This document shows positions 1-6,392 of a stretch of 13,515 nt of DNA, one piece after another. The notes beneath the pieces are model-generated. The model worked only from the letters and a program-made list of their open reading frames with translations, searched no databases and had not been told where the DNA came from. Source of the DNA: Candidatus Cloacimonadota bacterium (GTDB lineage: Bacteria; Cloacimonadota; Cloacimonadia; Cloacimonadales; TCS61). The stretch spans positions 1 to 13,515 of the forward strand of contig JABIME010000258.1 in the NCBI GenBank assembly GCA_018654125.1. The letters are read 5' to 3'. Positions within the stretch are counted from its first letter, which is position 1. Each line of letters opens with the position of its first letter. A program made the position numbers and the translations under genes.

Positions 1-1212
1 CCATAGCATATTCTTAGAATATAGATCAAGATGAAGATCTTCTCCAATTCTATAATAGCCATTTCCAACTATCTTATTACCTTCCCATAAAGAACTATTT
101 AGCTGCAAATCAATGTTACTTTCTTTCATTATTGCAGAGATATTAATATTATCCAGTTCTTGATCAGCTACAATAAGTTTATCAGATATTACTTCTGCAT
201 TTATTGTAGGGTTAGTTAGCTTGCCAGATATATTGAATTTTACTTGAACATCTCCAGAAACCTGTTCAATATACCTGCTAAATGGGATATTAGAAGTTGT
301 AATTTCAGAATTTATTGTCCCATTGTTTGTGAGAATATTATTAATTACAGCACTACCTTCTATTTTGTTATTATCTAAATATGAATTATGAAGAGAGATA
401 TTAGTTCGCTCATTGTTACCGGAAACAATTATTGAATCGATCGATGCTCTTTTTTCAGCAAAACCAGCATATACATTTTTTATTTGGGAAATGTAATGAA
501 GTTTTTCCTCAGCATACTTAATTTCTGCATCAAGTATTAATCCAAAAGAGTTTAGTTCAGAAATCTCAAGTTCAGATGGTTGTAGGTCATTCAATTTCAG
601 ATCAGCTTTCTCAATTACACCTTTATTCAAAATGCAAGAAACATTTAATCTCGAATCATCTCCAGATTTTGCTGACATTGTAATATTTGAACTTTTTGTA
701 TTCTTTATTGATATATCTATTTTTTTCCAACTATTTGCAATCTGAAATATATCATTCTCAAAATTTAAATTAAATGATCCATTATAAATATCCAGCATCT
801 TAAAAAACTCTGTGATATCCGGAATTATAAATTCACTATCCTCCTTTTTTGTACCATCTGGTTTTATTATAAGAGAGAATTCAGGATCATATATCTTTAT
901 ATGTGTTATGGCTTTCAGGTTTTTAAATTTAGAGAATATTAGCTTTTGTAGATTATACTCAACATATAGTTGATTAACTTTTAAATTGAATTTATCATCA
1001 CTATTAATTTCGATTCCTGAGATATTGGCTTGTTTATCATTAAAAGTAAATTCTTCAATTTTAATCTCAGCATTTAGTAACTCTGATAATTGATCTGAAA
1101 TTCTGGTTTGAACTATCTTATCTACTTTTGCTAATCTCACCAAAATAAAAAAAGATATGTTGATGATAAAAACAATGAGAACTATGATAAATAACCAGGT
1201 CTTCTTTTTCAT
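1..1212 (-). CDS. AsmA/TamB-like membrane-anchored envelope protein, N-terminal part (runs off window)
   Basis: An open frame of 404 codons starts at the ATG at 1212-1210 and reaches base 1 without a stop, so the C-terminus is missing. Residues about 6-27 form one hydrophobic signal-anchor preceded by three lysines. The rest looks like repetitive soluble beta-strand sequence, rich in Ile, Asn and Ser. The region just after the anchor has the AsmA/TamB pattern: a short stretch around 'LLNAEIKIEEF' (residues 45-55), 'ISGIEI' (64-69), then 'ITHIKIYDPEFSLIIKPDG' (102-120), resembling the 'I.I.NP...+..dG' segment of these proteins. In well-studied members the protein bridges the periplasm as a long beta-groove and helps lipid transport or outer-membrane protein assembly. 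It lies 7 nt after the LolD-like gene and is probably co-transcribed with it. Only a weak A-rich ribosome site precedes the ATG. Family assignment rests on pattern, not on a catalytic motif, and specific function is unknown. Confidence 0.6.
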   Translation of the reverse strand, partial: MKKKTWLFIIVLIVFIINISFFILVRLAKVDKIVQTRISDQLSELLNAEIKIEEFTFNDKQANISGIEINSDDKFNLKVNQLYVEYNLQKLIFSKFKNLKAITHIKIYDPEFSLIIKPDGTKKEDSEFIIPDITEFFKMLDIYNGSFNLNFENDIFQIANSWKKIDISIKNTKSSNITMSAKSGDDSRLNVSCILNKGVIEKADLKLNDLQPSELEISELNSFGLILDAEIKYAEEKLHYISQIKNVYAGFAEKRASIDSIIVSGNNERTNISLHNSYLDNNKIEGSAVINNILTNNGTINSEITTSNIPFSRYIEQVSGDVQVKFNISGKLTNPTINAEVISDKLIVADQELDNINISAIMKESNIDLQLNSSLWEGNKIVGNGYYRIGEDLHLDLYSKNMLW

Positions 1213-1219
1213 TCTTTAA

Positions 1220-1897
1220 TTATTGTCTTATTTCGCTTAATATTCCATCTTTCAGGTTAAAACATCTATCCATTTTATTTGCAATATCTTTATTATGTGT
1301 TGCAATCACAAAGGTTTGACCATGTTTTTTATTTAAATTTATCAGTAGATCAATAAGTTCATCACTATGTTTTGAATCAAGATTCCCTGTAGGCTCATCA
1401 GCAAATATAATCTCTGGAGAATTTATTAATGATCTCGCTACAGCAACTCGCTGCTGTTCTCCACCGCTCAATTGATTTGGATAATGACTTCTCCTATCAT
1501 CAAGATCTAAAGCTTTTAATAATTTTCTTGAATCAAGTACACTTTTGTTAAAATCTTTTGTTGATAGAAATTTTGGCATTGCAACATTCTCTTCAGCAGT
1601 AAAATCTTCTAATAGATAGTGAGACTGGAACACAAAGCCTATTCGTTTATTTCTGAATTCATTCAAATCATCACTCTTAATGTTTATTTGCTTCCCAGAA
1701 TAATAAATATTTCCAGAGTCAAAGCTATCCAACATGCCCATCATATGTAGCAGCGTACTCTTCCCACTACCAGATTCTCCCGTTATTGCTATCATCTCGC
1801 CTTGCTGTATTTCCAGATCTACACCTCTAAGAACTTCCAATTTGCCAGAAACTTCATTATAGCTTTTCTTTAATTTCTCTATTTTTATTAAACTCAA
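1220..1897 (-). CDS. lolD: LolD-type lipoprotein-releasing ABC transporter ATP-binding protein
   Basis: A 225-residue ABC ATPase of normal length for the LolD/MacB/FtsE class. All nucleotide-binding elements are visible: Walker A GESGSGKST (residues 40-48), Q-loop Gln91, signature LSGGEQQR (143-150), Walker B IIFADEP (163-169) with catalytic Glu168, D-loop GNLDS (171-175) and H-loop His201. The protein should sit on the cytoplasmic face of the inner membrane and use ATP to power the permease encoded just upstream, releasing outer-membrane lipoproteins to a periplasmic carrier. The start is TTG at 1897-1895, supported by a strong AGGAG 7 nt upstream. It follows the permease gene by 22 nt and precedes the AsmA/TamB-like gene by 7 nt. 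The sequence alone does not exclude a MacB-like exporter role; the LolC/E-type permease partner is what favours Lol. Confidence 0.87.
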   Translation of the reverse strand: MSLIKIEKLKKSYNEVSGKLEVLRGVDLEIQQGEMIAITGESGSGKSTLLHMMGMLDSFDSGNIYYSGKQINIKSDDLNEFRNKRIGFVFQSHYLLEDFTAEENVAMPKFLSTKDFNKSVLDSRKLLKALDLDDRRSHYPNQLSGGEQQRVAVARSLINSPEIIFADEPTGNLDSKHSDELIDLLINLNKKHGQTFVIATHNKDIANKMDRCFNLKDGILSEIRQ

Positions 1898-1904
1898 ATT
1901 AGTT

Positions 1905-1909
1905 CTCCT
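1905..1909 (-). promoter_or_regulatory. Shine-Dalgarno site fixing the TTG start of the LolD-like gene
   Basis: On the minus strand this reads AGGAG (context TTAGGAGAA), 7 nt before a TTG codon at 1897-1895. The encoded N-terminus, MSLIKIEKLKKSY, begins at the usual place for LolD proteins, so the TTG is the probable true start. Confidence 0.75.
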
Positions 1910-1919
1910 AACATATATT

Positions 1920-3149
1920 TTATGTTTTTCTAATAATATTCGTGATATTCAGTTTGGATATATTTTTTAATGGGATTAATGATGCAGCTAACACAATAAG
2001 CATTGAAACTCCAAGAACTACCAACCAGCTAATATAGCCAAATTGAACATTTATTTTGTCTAGGAAATAGACATCTCCCTTTAATACTAAAAATTTTTGC
2101 CAGCTTAAGAATTTCGCCAATAAAATTCCCATAATCTGACCAAATGTAACAGATAGTAACGCTAAAATCAAAGTTTTCCCTATAAATATTTTCTGTAATA
2201 TTTTATCAGATGCCCCATAAGCTTTTAGAATTCCAAGTTCCGTTCGTTTTTCTATGATGGATGTAGAAACTGAGCTTACAACATTGAATGATGCAATTAA
2301 TATAAGGAAACTTAAAATAATAAATATAACCCATTTCTCCATTTTTAATAATGCAAACAAATTACTATTAAAGTCTATCCAAGATGAAATTTGATATTTA
2401 TATTCAAACTCATGTTCCCATGTATATGAGATATAATCGGCTTTTTCAATCCACTCTGGTTTCATCTTTACTTCTACCATCGTATACTCATCTTCCATAG
2501 AATTAAACTCAGCCATTTCACTTCTATCAATAAAAATGAATTTGCTGTCATATTCATACATTCCAGATTTATATAATCCTACTAAATTAAAGCTCTCTTC
2601 TTTTGGTTTTAATCCCATTGGAGTAATTTTTGAGTTCATTGGGCTTATAAGTTTAAAAGTATCACCTAACTTCAAATTTAATTCTTTAGCTAGCTTGTAA
2701 CCAAGAACTGCCGATTTATTTGAATCAAGTTGCCAGGTACCCTCCAATACAAATTTTTTATATTTACTAGGAAGTTCCGGCTGTTCCCAATCTATACCCC
2801 TAACAATGGCACCCTTAATCCTGTTCCCATTAGCAGCCATAGCCTGAGAAATAATAAGTGCAGAAGTGTTCTCAACACCTTCTGTTCTTTGTAATTTGTT
2901 TTCTATTTCTTCAACATCATGCTTTAAGAGATTCCCTTCTCCAGATTTAAATATGTAAATGTGTGAGTTAACTCCAAGAATCGTCTCTTTCAGTACTGTC
3001 TCATATCCTTCAAATATAGATAAAGCAACCGTAAGTGTGGCAACTGAAATAATTATGCCGATCACCATGAAGACAGAGTCAAACCGTAACCACTCCTTTT
3101 TTGGAGAGGTTATATATTTCTTTAAGAAAAACAATACAATTTTATTCAT
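1920..3149 (-). CDS. LolC/LolE-family lipoprotein-releasing system permease
   Basis: A FtsX/MacB-fold inner-membrane permease of about 409 residues if it starts at the ATG at 3149. Numbering here is from the longer TTG frame that opens at 3203; subtract 18 for the chosen start. TM1 is about 44-64, followed by a large periplasmic domain (about 66-285), then TM2 (291-312), TM3 (343-365) and TM4 (389-411). The segment 'NSNLFALLKMEKWVIFIIL' (279-297) with 'ASFNVVSSV' and 'GILKAYGAS' (324-332) is the LolC/LolE signature around TM2. The chosen start leaves a short cytoplasmic tail before TM1, as in LolC/E; the TTG would add 18 unusual residues and has no Shine-Dalgarno, but ATG 3149 also lacks a clear one. 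It is first in a minus-strand operon with the LolD-like ATPase. No second LolC/E permease is present here, so it may act as a homodimer, like LolF, or pair with a permease encoded elsewhere. Confidence 0.85.
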   Translation of the reverse strand: MNKIVLFFLKKYITSPKKEWLRFDSVFMVIGIIISVATLTVALSIFEGYETVLKETILGVNSHIYIFKSGEGNLLKHDVEEIENKLQRTEGVENTSALIISQAMAANGNRIKGAIVRGIDWEQPELPSKYKKFVLEGTWQLDSNKSAVLGYKLAKELNLKLGDTFKLISPMNSKITPMGLKPKEESFNLVGLYKSGMYEYDSKFIFIDRSEMAEFNSMEDEYTMVEVKMKPEWIEKADYISYTWEHEFEYKYQISSWIDFNSNLFALLKMEKWVIFIILSFLILIASFNVVSSVSTSIIEKRTELGILKAYGASDKILQKIFIGKTLILALLSVTFGQIMGILLAKFLSWQKFLVLKGDVYFLDKINVQFGYISWLVVLGVSMLIVLAASLIPLKNISKLNITNIIRKT

Positions 3150-3274
3150 TAATGGTATATTTAAATTACTAATATTTCTGTCAATAATTGAATACATACC
3201 CAATAGGTGGATAAAACCTTGTCAAAAATTGTTTAATTTTTTCGTGTGTAAAAAAGATTTCTTTAGGAGATTTT
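3150..3274. promoter_or_regulatory. Divergent intergenic region between the Lol operon and the CapA-like gene
   Basis: This AT-rich gap must hold promoters for both directions. On the minus strand there are two TTGACA hexamers, at 3225-3220 and 3184-3179. The second is followed, 17 nt on, by a weak AATATA at 3161-3156, which would start transcription close to the ATG at 3149. The first has no acceptable -10. On the plus strand TTGTCA (3219-3224) is the only -35-like hexamer and has no good -10. AGGAGA at 3265-3270 is the Shine-Dalgarno site of the CapA-like gene. The promoter assignments are weak; the region itself is certain. Confidence 0.45.
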
Positions 3275-6200
3275 ATGAAAATTAAATATTTATTTGTAAT
3301 AGTTTTATTTTTGTTAATAAATTCATTATGTTTAGCTTCTAATCGTGAGGTTCCAATCGAAGATTTTGAGAGCGGGACAATAAATCTTACTTCTTACCCA
3401 GATCAAGATATGCAGCCAGACGCATGGACACTATCTACAACTAATACATACAATACTCAATCCCAATATTCTTTAAAGCTTTTTGGGAACACCTGGAAGG
3501 TAGAAGCCATAGAAGCCGTTACGATTGATACAAATGATGTATGGCAAATTGCCTGTTTTATAGAAGATAAAGGCGAGATACAAGCATTTGGTATTGGTGA
3601 TGGAACAAATGAACTCTTTTACTCCATTGATGGTCATGAAACACTAAATATTGAAGAATGGATCCCAGTTTATCAAGGTGCTTTTGGAGAAAATGTTTGG
3701 AACATCATCCAGCTTCCTGTGGCAAATGACTGGTTCTCATGGTTTGAGTATTATCCAGAAATAACTGAATTAATTTTTGTAAATGATAATGATGGTGGTA
3801 GTGGCGCTGTATATTTTGATAATATCTACAATATTACAGATGATCTTCCAATCGCTCCTCAAGTTGGAATCACTTACGATATTGGTACTTTGTATCGTAA
3901 TTCAGATAACTTAAGAAGTGTTGATGTGCAATTTTTTTGTGAAGTGACAGATCCTGATAGTGATGTTCATGACTTTTTATGGTTATTTGGAGATGATTCT
4001 ACAAGTACGCAACAACATCCTACACATCAATTCATAGTAGAAGATGATCACCCATATACAATACATGTTCAAGCTACCGATGATACAAATCAAATTGGCT
4101 TTTCAACTTGTTCAATTAGCGTAGATACAGGACCTTCAACTTTTCCATTAACACTTAATTTTGTTGGTGATATTATGCTGGCAAGAGCCTATGAAAATAC
4201 AGGAGGAATAATTCCAACTCAAGGTGTTGAAGCTATTTTTGAACCGACGTTATCTATTTTGGGAGAGAATGCTGATATTACTGTAGCTAATCTTGAATGT
4301 CCACTTACAAACTATAATGTTCCACATCCTACTAAAACAATTTATTTTAAAGGATCTCCAGAAAATGCTGCAGGCTTGGCTTATGCGGGAATAGATCTGG
4401 TTTGTTTAGCCAATAACCATGTTATTGATTATATGCTTGAAGGAATGGTTGAAACACAAACTGTTTTAGAGCAATATGGAATTCTTCATTCCGGGGCAGG
4501 AGTAAATTCCTACGAAGCCTATAAACCTCTATTTTATTCTAAAAAAGGTGTTAATTTAGCTTTTTTAAGATCAAGTGACAGAACAGGTCAGTATAACAAT
4601 TATCAGCCATATTTGCAGGCAGGTTTCAATAAATTTGGTTTTGCATATATGACACCGTATTACATTGCTGAGCAAATTGCTGCAGTTCAAGAAGATACCG
4701 ATCTTGTGATTGTTGAAACACATTCTGGAAGTGAATATTCTACAGATCCCGGAGCAAATTATGATTCTGTAGATATTTTTGCAGGTTGGGACAAAAAGGA
4801 TTTTGAAGAGGATGAAGATTATACTCCAAGAATTGATATTCCACATATGTGGGATATTGAGATCCGTCATCATATGATAGATTCTGGAGCAGATCTGGTT
4901 GTTTGCCATCATCCTCACATTATTCAAGGAATTGAAGTTTATAATGGGAAGGTAATTGCACATTCACTAGGTAATTTTGTTTTTGACCTAAATTATTTGG
5001 AAACATTTCCATCAATGATATTAAATACTTGCATTGATGAAGATGGTTTTGACTCATTCAGTATTAAACCTGTTTTTATTGATGACTATATCCCCTTAGA
5101 AGCAAAAGGTGAATTGGGAAAATATATATTAAATTACATTAAGATGAAATCTAAAGATCTTAATACATACTTAACTGTTGATAATACCTCAATTGAGGCT
5201 CATGTAATATTAGATACACTTACAATGCTCATCGAGAATCAACAATATTCAGAAGATCTCACATTTACTTTAGTTGGAAATGAATATGTTTCTCAAATCA
5301 TCCATCTACCTGAGTGGGGTGATATTTCAAGTGTTGATGTAATAACATCGGAAGAGAACTTTGAGTTTAGGGTTGGAAGAGAGCTAATCTGGTTTGGTAA
5401 TTATGAAGATGAAGGTGCAAGTATTTGGAATGTGAATAGTGATAATGAGTGGCTAGATGACAGCGAATTCTATGAAGGTGAGCTATCATTATGTATTCAG
5501 CAGAATTCTTCAAATGGATATAACATAATTACAAATTTAGAAAACAGGCTAAAAAGACGTTATGAAGTTGCATACTCTGTTCACGGATTTGTAAAAACAG
5601 AGAATTGTGAAGGAGCTATGGTACAAGCTAGATTCTACAATAGTAGAACCGGTGGAGCATTATTGGGTGCTGGTAATTTTGCTGGAGTTAGCGGAGATTC
5701 AGATTGGGCATATTACTCCTCGGAGGTTGATGTTCCTGATAATGCAACATACTTTGATGTTGTTGCTAATAATGATCCCCCTAATACTGGTGAATCTTTT
5801 GCCTGGTTCGATAACATCGGATTAATTGGCTGGGAAGAATGGCAGGCAAAAACAGCCACACCCGATTTTGTGACAAATCCAAATGACTATTATTATTTAC
5901 AAGTTAGATCTACTGAACAGCCATTTAATGCTTCAGTTCAATTTACACATACAGCATTCGAAGAAAATCCAGTTCCACATAGTGAGAATGAAGTTCCTAC
6001 TTACAAAAATGCAATTCTTAATAATAATTACCCAAATCCGTTCAACCCACTTACAACTATTAATTTCACAATTAATAGTGCTGAAGGTAAAACCAATATA
6101 GCGGTTTATAACATTAAAGGTCAGAAGGTTAAAACACTTGTTAATGATGTTCTTCCTACTGGAGGACATACTGCAATTTGGAATGGGACAAACTCTAATG

Positions 6201-6289
6201 GTAAACAAGTTTCTACAGGAATCTATTTTTACAAAATGGAGCACGATGGAAAGCACATAAATACAAAGAAATGTCTTCTATTAAAGTAA
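3275..6289 (+). CDS. Secreted CapA-like (PGA_cap) protein with PKD-like and carbohydrate-binding-like modules and T9SS sorting tail
   Basis: A 1004-residue exported protein. Modules in order: signal peptide (about 1-21); beta-rich carbohydrate-binding-like module (27-187) ending in 'YFDNI'; PKD-like domain (about 200-284) with 'LWLFGDDSTS'; CapA/PGA_cap domain (about 291-605); a spacer; a second carbohydrate-binding-like module (about 705-855) ending in 'WFDNIGL'; and a T9SS type A sorting domain (about 915-1004) with 'NNNYPNPFNPLTTINF' and a final 'TKKCLLLK'. The CapA core has the family motifs GDIML (298-302), NLECP (339-343), NNHxxD (380-385), GAGV (407-410), ETHSGSEY (481-488), HHPHIIQG (545-552) and SLGNFVFD (564-571), so it looks intact. 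PGA_cap belongs to the metallophosphatase-like fold and is best known from poly-gamma-glutamate capsule genes, usually as a membrane-anchored protein. Here it should be released or anchored at the cell surface. Substrate and activity are unknown. The ATG has AGGAGA 4 nt upstream. Confidence 0.88.
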   Translation: MKIKYLFVIVLFLLINSLCLASNREVPIEDFESGTINLTSYPDQDMQPDAWTLSTTNTYNTQSQYSLKLFGNTWKVEAIEAVTIDTNDVWQIACFIEDKGEIQAFGIGDGTNELFYSIDGHETLNIEEWIPVYQGAFGENVWNIIQLPVANDWFSWFEYYPEITELIFVNDNDGGSGAVYFDNIYNITDDLPIAPQVGITYDIGTLYRNSDNLRSVDVQFFCEVTDPDSDVHDFLWLFGDDSTSTQQHPTHQFIVEDDHPYTIHVQATDDTNQIGFSTCSISVDTGPSTFPLTLNFVGDIMLARAYENTGGIIPTQGVEAIFEPTLSILGENADITVANLECPLTNYNVPHPTKTIYFKGSPENAAGLAYAGIDLVCLANNHVIDYMLEGMVETQTVLEQYGILHSGAGVNSYEAYKPLFYSKKGVNLAFLRSSDRTGQYNNYQPYLQAGFNKFGFAYMTPYYIAEQIAAVQEDTDLVIVETHSGSEYSTDPGANYDSVDIFAGWDKKDFEEDEDYTPRIDIPHMWDIEIRHHMIDSGADLVVCHHPHIIQGIEVYNGKVIAHSLGNFVFDLNYLETFPSMILNTCIDEDGFDSFSIKPVFIDDYIPLEAKGELGKYILNYIKMKSKDLNTYLTVDNTSIEAHVILDTLTMLIENQQYSEDLTFTLVGNEYVSQIIHLPEWGDISSVDVITSEENFEFRVGRELIWFGNYEDEGASIWNVNSDNEWLDDSEFYEGELSLCIQQNSSNGYNIITNLENRLKRRYEVAYSVHGFVKTENCEGAMVQARFYNSRTGGALLGAGNFAGVSGDSDWAYYSSEVDVPDNATYFDVVANNDPPNTGESFAWFDNIGLIGWEEWQAKTATPDFVTNPNDYYYLQVRSTEQPFNASVQFTHTAFEENPVPHSENEVPTYKNAILNNNYPNPFNPLTTINFTINSAEGKTNIAVYNIKGQKVKTLVNDVLPTGGHTAIWNGTNSNGKQVSTGIYFYKMEHDGKHINTKKCLLLK

Positions 6290-6392
6290 AAAAAACATCA
6301 ATAAAATATAAACAAATATTTTCTTAAGTGATTAGGAAATCTGGCTCGATTTTTGCATTATAATTACATAAATAAATATAAGGAATTAATTA
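6290..6392 (+). promoter_or_regulatory. Intergenic leader of the C25-type gene pair
   Basis: A 103-nt gap between the CapA-like gene and the first C25-type gene. No hairpin followed by a T-run is visible, so read-through from the CapA-like gene is possible. The gap contains a sigma-54-type promoter (6342-6357) and an AGGA Shine-Dalgarno site at 6381-6384, 8 nt before the ATG at 6393. The upstream 50 nt are A/T-rich, and I cannot define an activator-binding site there with confidence. Confidence 0.6.
6342..6357 (+). promoter_or_regulatory. Sigma-54 (RpoN) -24/-12 promoter
   Basis: The bases read TGGCTCG-ATTT-TTGCA, against the consensus TGGCACG-N4-TTGC(A/T): one mismatch in the informative positions. 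The invariant GG (6343-6344) and GC (6355-6356) are exactly 10 bp apart, as sigma-54 requires. Transcription would start about 12 nt past the GC, near 6368, giving a leader of about 25 nt that contains the AGGA ribosome site of the gene at 6393. Such a promoter needs an ATP-driven enhancer-binding activator, so the two C25-type genes are probably switched on by a dedicated signal. Neither the activator nor rpoN is in this window. Confidence 0.72.

Noticed and set aside
1920..3203. Longer form of the permease from the TTG at 3203
   Set aside because: The 18 extra residues do not resemble the short N-terminal tail of LolC/E proteins and no Shine-Dalgarno precedes the TTG. The possibility is noted but not preferred.
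3204..3247. Plus-strand sigma-70 promoter using TTGTCA at 3219-3224
   Set aside because: The hexamers at 17-18 nt spacing (TCGTGT, CGTGTG) do not resemble a -10 element.
2959..3285. A 108-codon plus-strand open frame across the 5' part of the permease gene and the divergent region
   Set aside because: It is antisense to a well-supported LolC/E gene, has no recognisable domain or ribosome site, and overlaps the start of the CapA-like gene.
4571..4963. A 130-codon minus-strand open frame inside the CapA-like gene
   Set aside because: It is antisense to the most conserved part of the CapA domain, and its Ile/Cys/Asn-rich composition is what an AT-rich antisense frame produces.
5933..6256. A 107-codon minus-strand open frame opposite the T9SS tail of the CapA-like gene
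   Set aside because: It lies wholly within the tail coding sequence, with no signal or domain of its own.
6290..6340. Rho-independent terminator after the CapA-like gene
   Set aside because: There is a run of A but no stable inverted repeat followed by T residues on the plus strand.
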